From Phoebastria nigripes (taxonomy: Eukaryota; Chordata; Aves; Procellariiformes; Diomedeidae), in the NCBI GenBank assembly GCA_035582835.1, contig JAYKAV010002924.1, positions 625,981-689,980 of the forward strand: a DNA stretch of 64,000 nt, written 5' to 3'. The notes below the pieces were generated by a model. The model made no database searches. It was not told the DNA's origin and was given only the letters and a program-made list of their open reading frames with translations. How positions within the stretch are numbered: position 1 is the first letter of the stretch; each line of letters begins with the position of its first letter. The translations under genes and the position numbers were made by a program. This document shows, in pieces, positions 30,091 through 41,500 of this stretch.

Positions 30091-30238
30091 AAAAAAAAAA
30101 AGACAGGAGAGGACAGAAGATGGGAAAAGGGAAAAGGGAAAAGGGAAAAGGGAAAAGGCAAAGGGAAGGGAAGGGAATGCAAGGCAAGGCAAGGAAAGGT
30201 GAAAGGAAAGGCAAGGTGAAAGGAAAGGCAAGGCAAAC
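30091..30238. repeat. Purine-rich tandem repeat tract
   Basis: The + strand is almost entirely purine. It has five GGGAAAA units (30122-30156), then GGGAA units, AAGGC units and a perfect 17-bp tandem duplication (30198-30214 and 30215-30231). Such homopurine tracts can form triplex structures. Confidence 0.85.
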
Positions 30239-31729
30239 AAATATCTAGACCTAACTTTCACAAAAGAATCCTTATGATAGTGACCCATATGTACCCTAAC
30301 AGCTCATAAAAGAGAAGGAAATAAAAAAGCTTTTTATTATTTATGGTTTTTTCCTTAAAAAGTTCTGGCTTCTAACTCAATATCACTTATGGGAGTGTGA
30401 TTTGTGAATTTTGAACATTTGGGGTCGGCTGTATTAAAACACATATGGATCAACAGTAATGGAGGATGATCAGAACAGTATAACATGTCTTCGGGTTTTA
30501 CATCTGATGAATTTCCTTCAAAGAGAAAAGCATTAGAGGGAACATCACTGGTAGTAAAAAGCTGAGCACTTGGATGCTTGCCATGCCCAATTCCCCATTG
30601 ACACTGAAGCGCCTGAGATAATGCAGAACAGTACCTTGCAAGACTTGCTTTAGTTCTCCTTCGCTGCATGTAAATGTTTCTCTTTCCTCCTATGGCAACC
30701 ACTTAAAAAGCTGAGTGGTTATGTTACCCAAGTGTTTCAAATATAAAAACTTACTGTAAGGTTGGGAACTTACTATAAATATCTCCTGACTGTTTGCCCT
30801 GTTTAACACTGAAAATGGATGTAGAATTTCAATCTATTAATATGCAAAGTGCCACCTTCCTCTGTTAAAGACGAATAAATGGCAATATAATCTGAACTAA
30901 TGCCTCCCTTGTGACCAAAGGGATGGGGAGGTGGAGGGAGATTTTCCAGTCGCTGGGTGCAGAACATCAGAAGGGGACTCTGCCACCTTGGACAATGTTA
31001 CTGTTCCTCCAAGGGCTTGACACAGAGTCCCTGTGACTATACGAGCAGTTGGGTGGGCATCAGCTCAGACAGCAGAGAGCAAGAAAGGGATTAGCAGTTG
31101 GGCTGGGCAGGAGCCTCCAAGCTGTAATGTCAGAGGTCCGTAGAACAAGAAGCCATCACGCTCACCCGTTTCATACCTCCTTACCAATAGAAGAATTGCC
31201 AGGCAGGACCAGACCAATTGTCCATGAAGTCCAAGCGAGGCTGTTTCCAACCAGATCGTTCCAGAGTCTCAAGCTCATCTCCTAGTCGCACCTGGCAATG
31301 CTGCGCTTTCACAGAGGAGGGAGGAGAAGTGCATGCCTTGAAGCTGCCAGTCCAGGCATGACAGACTGTTCCTGAAACTGTGGGTCTCCCCTAGGGTGTA
31401 TATAGATCAAATGGGCTGATTCCCTCACAAAACATGCAATTCTGAACTGATATATTACCTGTCTTCCTGCTCTGGAGGGCTGATCATCTGCTTCTGAAGT
31501 TATGACCCATTCTTGGATGAGTAACTTGTTCAGGTAATTGAATAGTCTGTGTCATCAAATTTTAAGCACCATTGCTTAAAGGCGTTCCACATTTTGAAAT
31601 GACTTTACAGTGATTGCTCAAAAAAGACATCTACACATTTGACAGTAAATAGCTGCTGTTTAGAGCAGAGTTTTTCTCCTAGAAAACAATAAATGGCTGT
31701 TTCCAGGGGATACAGTATCCTACAAGCCA
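30239..31729. other. Intergenic, nothing recognised
   Basis: No gene, repeat or regulatory structure is recognised on either strand. Confidence 0.4.
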
Positions 31730-32760
31730 ACCACCAGTACAAGATGACCTAAAAATTAACTGTTGCCTAGGTAGCAATGATCATGATCTGATTACATTTG
31801 TGTTGTACAAACAGACATGGCACCAATAGATGATGTATAAACTTATGACTTTAAAAACACCAGTTTTCTAAAAATTAAAGCAACTGTTGGCATAGCTGAC
31901 TAGTTTTAAATGTGGTTCAAGAATGCTCTAAAATCAAAGTTTGCATAAATGCTATGGGCAAAAAGCCCATTGCTTTAAAAAAAAGGATTAAGCATTACTG
32001 TTTAATAAAAATTTGAAACAAATCAATGCATAAAGATTGGATGCATAAAGAGTGGATGAAAGGGAATGCTGAAAAATATGAGTAAGGAAAGCAAACAATC
32101 AATACCAATAAAGACACTAAAAGCCACTCAAAACATACTCAGAAGAAAACAAGCCTTCCTTCAAATAAAGTAGATGCAGATGGCAAAATGGAAAGTAATG
32201 GTATTAAAATAGTCAGTGTATATATCTATCCTATATTTTAAATCAGGCAAGAAGATGTATCCACCCTATTTGATGCTGATGGAGAATGTTACTATTGACA
32301 TCAGAAAGGGTGGTAGGGAAGTATGTGATAAAGTTCACATTTTCTGTTGCACACACAGAGATAATCTACATCTGAAAAGGAAGTAGGTGTGGAGCTTTCT
32401 GAAACCATCTGTTTAATTTTGAACAGATATTGGAAAATAGTGACATCTTCTAGTGGCAGTGCAGAATATCAAGATGCAAGTATACTGCTATCCCAAACAA
32501 TATTGATGGTACTTCAAGGGCCTGGTACAAACTAGTGAAACTCTTAAACACAACCAGTATAGTTCCAAGCATTAAATGAGCACAGGGGGTTTACAAGCCA
32601 GTTTGCCTGATATGAATAACAAAGAAAATAAACTAGAGCCCCAAGATAAACTATGGCTAATCATAGACTCTGCCAATAAGGAATTACAGGTTGAGGGTGA
32701 GATACAAAAAGTATTCAAGACATGAAGAAAAATTGAGAAAAACCATAGGCACCTACCTAT
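31730..32760 (+). mobile_element. Ancient L3/CR1-like LINE remnant
   Basis: Around 31770-31825 one frame reads GSNDHDLITFVLYKQT, the SNDHDLITF-type motif near the end of the endonuclease domain in L3/CR1-clade LINEs. Downstream, 32100-32150 resembles the linker upstream of the reverse transcriptase. The segment 32600-32700 (GACTCTGCCAATAAGGAATTACAGG) resembles the L3 RT region at the nucleotide level. Stops and frame shifts occur throughout, so it is a long-dead copy. The element 3' end is not visible and the boundaries are estimates. Recognition is from memory of the family and was not computed. Confidence 0.65.
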
Positions 32761-35700
32761 CACACATATCTAAGGCATGAGGTTTTTTGCTTGACCAGTG
32801 CTTTCTAAGTTGCACAGTTGTGCTGCAGTTTTGGTTAAACTAATCCTTAGTTTAGAATAAACCTGTGGTTTAATAACCTATAAAACCTGCTCCATCCATG
32901 GAGATAGAGAGACTAGGGATAGAGATTAGAGATGTAAAAATCATGATATCGAGACCAGGCATCCTCATACCTAAGTCAGAAAGAAGATGCCCTTGCCAGG
33001 TATTCTAGGAGCTGTCTTTACATACTCAAGCAGCAGAGATCTCAGCTCAAAACATGCAGTAGCAGTTGTCCTTGCCTCTTGCATGACTGCCAAGTGGTTA
33101 GGACACTTCTGCAGGGATCAGGACATGGGAGATCTGGCTCCTCCTGAGTTTGCAGGGTTGCTCATCCAGCCAGCCTCCTCCCCCCCAGCTTCCAGGCTAT
33201 CAGGAACAGCAGGTCCTGAGAGGCTGAGCTGCTTGTGCATTTAGCATATGAAAAACACTGAATGAAAAACAGCTTCCAAGTGGAACTATGTATGGTTGGG
33301 CGAAGCATCTGTGCGAGGTGGCTNTGCCAATTCTACATCAAAGCTGGCTCGTGCCCCTTTCACCAGTTTTTCCTAAAAACTTCACGCCCCTTGTTATTGA
33401 GCCAGGTCAAGAAGGATAACAAGATCCAAGACAGGAATATTGAATGAGACATTGAATGATTCAATCTCTCATGAGATTTCGTGAGATATCTCATGATTCA
33501 AGGGTCTGAAAGCCAACACGCAAAACTTTGGTGAGAAAATGCTGAAGTGCTGAAGTGGGGCCCTAATTTTTGTCTCTAAGGGCCTGGGTTAAATTACACT
33601 GTAATGGGTCCTGACTGTAATGCACTACTTCTGACTGACTTCTCAAGTTATCCAAAGCGGGTGGTTTGCCTCAACTCAGCTCTCAATGAGAGCACAATCG
33701 CTCTCCAAACCCCACTGCTCCTACCACCACAAATTGCAGACTCCATCAGGAGATCAACAATTTATCTGTCACAGAAAACTGGCATCTTACTGCTAAAGGC
33801 AGGCTTGTCAGATCAGCGCTGAAAACCTGTCCTGCTGCCTCCCGTGCTGCACCTGTTCTGCCGATAATGAGAGGACTTCAGGCTCCCAGACTGTCAGACT
33901 GACACCTTTGACAAGCTCTGAATCCTATGGCAGGGGGGGAATTGTCTTTTTTTTTTGTCTTTTTTTTTTTAAGCAAACACTTATGGCTCCAATTGACTGC
34001 CTAGCCCCAGCAACAGTACGTAGTCGTTATTTATAACCCGGCTTCCTGCTCCTCGGAGTTGACACAGACTGCCTGGGATGCACCCATACATGTCCTGGCT
34101 GTTTTGCCGACTTGCTCCCAGCGTTACAATCCCCTGCTTCAGCCAGTGCAACAGCTTTTGCTCTGGCAACAACAAATGTCACCTTGTGGTGTTGACATGC
34201 AGCCAGAACATCACCGCAAGGATTTTCTCCCTAAAACCTGTGACTTTGCCGTCTCACCCCATCCGCATATCCGTTCAGCGGCTCTGCTGTGTCAGGCAAA
34301 GGCTGTATATGCCTTCCTCCTCTGCAGCCCCCTCTTCCTCCTCCCTCCCTCAGCATGGGCAGGTCCTGGGGAGATGCTTGGCCTGCTACCTCTCACACAT
34401 CTCAAGATTTTTGTTGTTTCTTTAAGGTCTCTTGTCTGTGGATATTAAGATTGCAAGCTGAGAGGAGAGGGACCGTCTCTTTGTTCTGTATTTGTGTAAC
34501 ACACAGTGACACAGAAATGCCTCCTGTTTCTAGCTGCTTTGGTAATACAAATTAAACAAGAGTAGTGACATGGCTGCCTAATTACCCTATTTTCTTCCCT
34601 GTGTCAGTAGCAATTTCAATCAGTTGAATTTTGTAATGACAGAGTTAAGAGTGGGCACCATACCAAGTCTCTTCTTTTGCCCTCTGATGGCTGAGAGTTT
34701 CTGGGCATGCGTCCTTAAAGAGCTAATGGCACTGTGAAAAGTCACACGCCAGAGTGGTGTGCTCCTTCTCCAGATCCTTAGAGTGACCTGGGGATGTTTC
34801 TCTTCCCTTTCTTTGACTTATTTTCCCCTGCTCAGTGCCAGTCTCATTTTCCTGCTCCAGCCCTCTGAAAGGAGGCTCTGGGGCTCTCCCTCTTCGTGCT
34901 CCCACTGCGGGACGCAGCTCCTGCTGGTGCCACCAGCCATGTCCCAGCAAAGGCCATTCATGTGTTGCACTCCTAACACCGGCTGCGCTGCCACGCTACA
35001 GCTATTAGATGTTCTGCCACATTACACTTTTAAAAATGTACAACTTCTGCTTTGATCTTGGCAGCCTGAGACAGTGATTTAAATGCCTCCTACCTCCTTT
35101 CCTGAGTGAACACTTCAGCATCACTGCTAAGAAGCACGGCTGGCTGACAGCTCTTTGGGAATCAGCCTCCTGAAACAAGTCCCAGGGAGAAGGAAATATG
35201 GCATGGTGCCCTGCTTGCTTTGCAGATCTGAAATACACAGGGGCTCAAATGACTAATTCTTCAAAGTTTTTCCTTTTTAAATGAGCAGCTTTCTAAATAG
35301 GGTAGGAGTCCTTAGTGCTGGTTCTTACCCGAGCAGCTTTTGGGTACCTTCCACCCAGGACCAGCTCTCCTGTGCCATTATTTTTTTTTGTGGTAGATGT
35401 TTGGGTTCAGGCAAAGCCTGACCGTACTCCCTGCGTAACGCCACAGCTGCAGGGTGCCTGCGGGGCTCCCTGGGGCAACCCTCCTTAATGGGCTTCGAGA
35501 ACTCTCTGCAATAAACTCAACAGCTCCCCAGACGAGAACCTTGCACCAGCGCTGAACCAAGCAGCTAATCATTAATAGCCATCTATAATTCAGCTCAAAG
35601 CTTTCTTGTAACCGACTGCCTTTTCAAAGGCACATTTAACCTTATTTTTTATTGCTCCTAGCTGAAACCTAAGAAAAAGAGTCCATGAATCAGCAAACTG

Positions 35701-37929
35701 ATTGTCTTTTGCNTTAGCTGGGGATGTTTAGTATGAGTGCATAACTAAGTAAATATTGAGATTAGTGCTCTCAGGGGTATGAACTTTCTGCAGATGTTTT
35801 GGCTAGAGCTTGGACGTGATCTGATGGCAAGCAAGGGATGTTGAAGAGAAAGCATATGTAATACAAAGTAGACTGCACTTAAGGACTTATTTTAAGTAAG
35901 AAACAAGAGCAAAAGGAACTGAGTGGTCACGAAAATAATTAATGCAAAGCTCTGGTTTTTTTGTCCCAGATGAAATTTATAGGAATTTGTGATATTAAGA
36001 TATAATTTCAGTTGGAACTGACCTCTCAAATACCTTTGTTGACAAGACCCCTGTTCCTACAGACAGCTCCTACAGAGCTTTGTTTCTTTCATCTGACGTA
36101 GGCTGTTATCCTTTTTAAACAAGAGTTGATTGTACCTTATGAATATAGCCCAGTCAGCTGTTTCTGATGAGATTTGCAGAATGATGTCAAAATCTCTACA
36201 AAATTGATGTGGAAGCTGATGCACCGTGGTAGGCAGCAGCAATACTGACTAGCTGTATGGGCAGCTTCTTCCATCGACTCAGAATATAGAGGCATAAAAG
36301 GGCATCCATGAACCTTCAGCTGGGAATTTGGCCTGCAAAGGAAAATGTCCCTTTGTACTGACTGATACAAAAATTAACAGTGGTCTTGGCCTAGTGGCTT
36401 CCTTGTGGCATGGCACAATGCTCACAGCTTAATCTAATGAAACCAGACACATCAAGTGTGATTTGCATTTTCTAATGCAGTGAGCTTTGCCTAGGGGATC
36501 CCAGGTTCGGATACTAGCTTTTCAGTTTCAGGTCAAATTTAGGTTCTTAGAAATACAGAAATTGCCATGCAGAACTGGACCAAAATCCTGTTTCATCCAT
36601 TGTCTTGTCCCTGACAACGGTCAGCAAGCAATGCATCCCTGGGAGGTATAAGTACAGCATAATGTCTCTTACTAAGTCAGCAGGAACCCTTTTTTGCACA
36701 AGCAGTCATTTAGCGCCTGACAAGGCTGGCTAGATACCTTTTTCAAGAAGCCTTCTCTGAATTGCAGCAATTTACCTAACTAGATTTTTCATTATGTAGC
36801 TAACTTTGCCATGCATATGTGTGCAGTATACATTTTAAAAGCTGCATATTTTACAGCTACAGCTCATAATTTGACAAGGCTTATAGCTTGGTCAAATGAA
36901 ACCAATTCCGTGAACAACAAGCATAGATGCTTCTTTTCAGCAAATCCTGTTTCCCTGCCAAATTCCACTTACAGCTCCAAGCCTTTTCACTCATCTCATA
37001 TAATTTCATATACAGCTGCTTAAAACATGGGCCCTTTTTAAATCTCCCCAAAATCAAAAATGCCTCATTAATTTTTCCTGTCTCTCTCCCTCCACCCCCT
37101 TAAGGCAGAAAAGAAATATTTGACTCGTTTTTACTTTTTACCTATCTAATTCTGTAGAACAACACTCGCATAAGCCCGTAGCAATGCTCCAGTGGGTCCT
37201 CAAAGGGGGTTTCTAGAAATGGAAGGATCTGAAAATTATCAGTAACTAAAAAACAAGGACAAAATGAAAACTCTTCAGCAACTTTAACAAAAGGGGTTAA
37301 CATCTCTCTTTTAATTGATGAAAGGACCCAGATATGTAAATTGGAAGCTAGACAAGTAAATGCTTGAGTGTGATCTGTTGTGGTTGGTTTCTATCTCTTA
37401 ATGAAGATAAATCAACGCACCTTTTGTGAAAGACAACTGCTTACCCTGGGAGATCCAGCCATTATTGTGCACTGCTAGTCTATGGCTTTAATTCTTGTTA
37501 TTACAAGCTTGATTTGCTCAAAATAAAGGTGTGTTGAAAGCCCAGAAAATTAGACTTACTTTTGTTATGATGTTGAATTAAATTGACTGACAAAACTATG
37601 AAAGCTTTGAAATGAAGACTGTAGGGAAGTATTACCCTAATGTGCATAATCTTATTGTAAATCTTCATTGCATTAGACTATTTTTTGCTGATCAGAAAAA
37701 TAAATGATCCGTGGCCCATTACATACCAAATTGATTTTGTCTAATTCTTTGTTAAAAAGCTGTACTATAGAGAGATCGAGACAATGCTGTCTGTGCCATA
37801 GCCTTCTAGACCTTATCTAGGCCGCAATTAAGTACGGTGGCTAGTCATTATGTTTAAGGCAGAACAGTAAGTCAGGGAGTGTAGTCTTCATTTGAGTAAA
37901 GCTTCCAGTCACTTCAACCTGAGATTGCT
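32761..37929. other. Intergenic, no gene seen
   Basis: Contains T-rich runs near 33947-33970 and a small hairpin (33470-33477 pairing with 33488-33495). The stretch 37440-37790 is AT-rich with several TAATT motifs. The 129-codon frame at 34059-34448 has no recognisable motif. Confidence 0.4.
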
Positions 37930-38310
37930 TGTCCTGGTTTCGGCTGGGATAGAGTTAATTTTCTTCCTAGCAGCTGGTATAGTGCTGTGTTTTGGATTTA
38001 GGGTGAGAATAATGTTGATAACACACTNGTGTTTTAGTTGTTGCTAGGTAGTGCTTACACTAGTCAAGGACTTTTCAGTTTCTCATGCCCTGCCAGTGAG
38101 AAGCTGGGAGGAGGCTGGCCAGGACAGCTGACCCAAACTAGCCAAAGGGATATTCCATACCATATGACATCATGCTCAACATCTAAACTGGGGGGAGTTG
38201 GCCAGGGGGGGGACTGCTGCTTGGGAACTGGCTGGGCATCGGTCGGCGGGTGGTGAGCAATTGCATTGTGCATCACTTGCTTTGTATATTCTTTTATCAT
38301 TATTATTATT

Positions 38311-38361
<51 letters not shown>

Positions 38362-38518
38362 ATTATTTTCCCTTCCTTTTCTGCTCTATTCAACTGTCTT
38401 TATCTCAATCCACAAATTTTACTTTTTTTTTCTGATACTCTCCCCCACCCCACTGCAGGGGGGGAAGTGAGCAAACGGCTGTGTGGTGTTTAGCTACCTG
38501 CCGGGTTAAACCACAACA
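37930..38518 (+). mobile_element. ERV long terminal repeat, older solo copy
   Basis: It starts TGTCCTGGTTTCGGCTGGGA and ends GTTAAACCACAACA, which aligns end to end with the LTRs at 58076-58652 and 63285-63852. At 589 bp it is lengthened by a (TTG)16 microsatellite. The CRE-like site reads TGACATCA (38165-38172), one base off the consensus kept in the other copies, and the TATA element is also decayed. No matching 5-bp target duplication is visible (TTGCT on the left, ACTGG on the right). No internal ERV sequence flanks it, so it is a solo LTR or a remnant of one. Similarity to ERVL-type LTRs of birds is inferred from the ends and the 5-bp duplication of its sister copy. Confidence 0.88.
38301..38367. 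repeat. (TTA)n(TTG)16(TTA)n microsatellite inside an LTR
   Basis: Sixteen perfect TTG units at 38312-38359 flanked by TTA units. They sit at the same LTR position where the copy at 63285 carries seven AAC units on the + strand. Confidence 0.92.
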
Positions 38519-41500
38519 ACTGGGCAAATCAAGCTACCAACTATAGGAAAGTTAGAGAGCACATGAAAAGTAAGTATGAGTCATATAGCATAAGAACTAC
38601 TATTCTTAACTGCTTAATAGCTTTTTACCACCAAGCAGATATTTTGCTATACAGCTGGATGGGGAGGAACACTCTGATCACGCTGACTAGAATGCAAAAC
38701 ACTTGTATTAAGGCTGATTTCTACTGAAAAGTATTTCTCTATAATGGCAAGAAATTAAGGTTTACAGCTATCTGTATGGTGCCTTGTCAGACAGTTTAAC
38801 AGAGATTCCAGGAACTGAATAAGACTGGGGTTGGAGTTGCTCTTCATTACTGGACACAGACCTTTTGGGTTATGATTAAGATTTATCAGCAAAACAAGGA
38901 AGGAATCATGTCCTGCTTCAGGTTCCTGTGACTGTAGACCCAGTTAGCTAATTTACTTATTAAAAAAACAGTTTAAAATTTCACTTTTGATTTAAAACTG
39001 AACTGAGGTGCAATTTAATATTCACAGTTTGGCTGGGAGCTGAACAACGGCAGGCAATGAAGGAGGTTATGAGTTGTATAGGCTTTTCTCATGATCATTG
39101 ACAAAGTTTGCTTTTAAAATGTTATTAAAAGAAGGCAGGAAACATAAATTTGCTACATTATAATGAAAGATAAATGAACTGCTAAGTTCTATCTTTCTCC
39201 TGAAGGTCTATATCAGTTTTGGAAGCTTGTGTAGCACAGTACCACAGATCCTCAAACTCAAAGTGCGCCTCCTCCAAAGGAAGAGGATTCTGGTTAAGCC
39301 AAGTCTTGTGGCCATGAAGCCTCTGAGCCATCATGGTTTACAATGGCTAAGGATCTGAACCATTGTCTCTATATCTTTNTTGCTGCATAATTCAAATGAA
39401 TTTAACTTGGGTGGCCAGATACTTATATTGAATAAAAACCTCTTTGCCTTAAAATACTGAGCATTGTAATGTTCAGTAATTTACCCTAGGAAAAAAAAAA
39501 CACAGGACACCACTGTCCTAGAGAAAGAAATGATTCCTTCTCTTACACAAGCTTTTTCTAATCAAACACCTCATCTAGAAGAAATATGTGCTGACATTTC
39601 ATTCATAGTGGAAGCTGCCTGAAAAGCTGTCTCAAGAATGGAAAAGATAGGGACTGTCCAACCATAGATAAAGCAAATGCCTATGTGCAGAAAAGCTATT
39701 GCACGTGTCCTGCTTTCCAGTCTCAGTTCAAAGGACTGCTCCACCCATGGCATCATCCTCGCTAAGAATGAAGCTGGATGAACAGCAAGCCGAAGTTTGC
39801 TACTACTGAAGTTGCTCTGAAGATACTAAGGAATCTTGAAGCTGAAAATTAGGCAGTGTGAGGTACAAAGTGTGTTCTTTATAGCAGACTTTATGGTCAA
39901 GTACAGCTGTCTAGTCGGAGAATGAAACCAGTGGGGACCTTCGATCAGAGAAGACGGATGTGCATTGAGAAAAGCCTTGCAATCTAACGTCAGCAAGTTG
40001 TACATGACCCTCAACCGCTGTGTTGCATATCCAGCAGCACAAATGAAACTAACTGTTCCCAAAAGACCACACAGTTTTGTTCTTTTTTTATTAACTAATA
40101 AAAGTACCTCATCTCTACTGGGTTGCTAATCCCAGCAAATTCTCTGCAAGGAGCTGTCAAAAGATCATCTGAATCTCAACATCAAACAGGAAGATACAGA
40201 GGCATTGAAGAGATGTAACTCACAACATCTTCCACACCTATCATGAGTAAATGGGAAAAATGATAGCTTTTTATGCTGGGAAAAATCATTGATGCTCTCT
40301 TTAAAAAGAGAATGAATGAAAGCCGGGGCTGGCCTAGATAATAAAAAGCAAAAGTATATCAAGCTTCTATGGGTTTGCCTTTTATCTNGTTTTTTATTTC
40401 ATTGAATGTATGTAATCTTTAATTGCCTGGTGTGGATCTGAACATACACATTCCTTATTTGACTATAAACNCAGAATTAGTGAAGGTTAAAAAACCCCAC
40501 ATTTTTGAACAATTTGTCAGAATCTGGATCACTTTCTTGATCCAATTTACAGCATAAACATACATATGTCTGAGCTATCTGAGCAAGATTCAGAAGGGGA
40601 AACTGGCTTGCCTGCAGAGGATAGGCGTGTGTAGCTGGGTTTGAAAGGAGGTGGGAACTTCTTTAGTCAGCTTTATCACCAGAAAAATCATAGCATCAAA
40701 CCACTCCTTAGTGTTATAGTTAATGCGATTAGACTGCCTTAACCTCCAAGTGAACTTGTCACCAGAACGGAATAAAGACAAAGCAAAGCAATGCAGNAAT
40801 ATAATGGAGCTACTTTTGTTTAAACTGCTGTTCTATTCCCAGGAAGGAATTGAGAAATGGATGTGTATTAATAACTATGCTGGAAGAACTGAACAAAAGA
40901 GAACCTGCCTTTCTAATTATAAAGTGTTTTTACCGACCATGGTTTTGTGTTAGTCACGGGCAAATTCAGTCGTGCCTTGTCAGGAGCATGACAAATGCAG
41001 CCTGTTCTGTTTCTGTTCAAAGAGGTGACTTGACATCCTTGATCATTTGGCATCACTCAGATTGGTGAAATGGGAGCTAAGTTTATTTTTGATACTATGT
41101 TTGCTGAACTGTGAAGAAGAGTCATAAAGTTATTTTAACCTCAGTTTCAATGTGGTTTTGGAGAAACTGAATAGTCTGTTTTGGACACAAGTATGTACTG
41201 TAAATGTACTGCTAAGGCATCTCTTACAACTAGGATAATGCTGCAGGTAATTAAGTCAAAGAGTCACTTATTGTACATGCTAATTGATAACATCTTCTTC
41301 ACTATTGACTTAATCCTGTGCTGCTGAAGAGGAAAGCCCAGTTGCAATTTAGGGCTTCAATTCACACTGCATCCTTGGTATCCCTCACTAAATTATAATT
41401 GAAATTTACAAATGTGTATTCCCCTCACACAGTAAATGCACTTTGTGTTGCTGTAGAATTAACTCCAACATTGTTTTTAAATGCTCATTTAGACTTACGT

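Noticed and set aside
34059..34448. Two overlapping plus frames (129 and 115 codons)
   Set aside because: Leucine/serine/cysteine-rich low-information translations typical of chance frames in CT-rich DNA.
36005..36050. Possible CR1 tail (TTTCAGTTGGAACTGACCTC)
   Set aside because: Only a short partial similarity to the CR1 3' end and no continuation on either side.
36380..36515. tRNA-like A box (TGGCCTAGTGG) and B box (GGTTCGGATAC)
   Set aside because: The boxes are about 120 bases apart with no cloverleaf between them. At most this is a decayed tRNA-derived SINE head, too weak to call.
38198..38493. Three frames rich in leucine, cysteine or valine repeats
   Set aside because: They are translations of the (TTG)n microsatellite inside the LTR.
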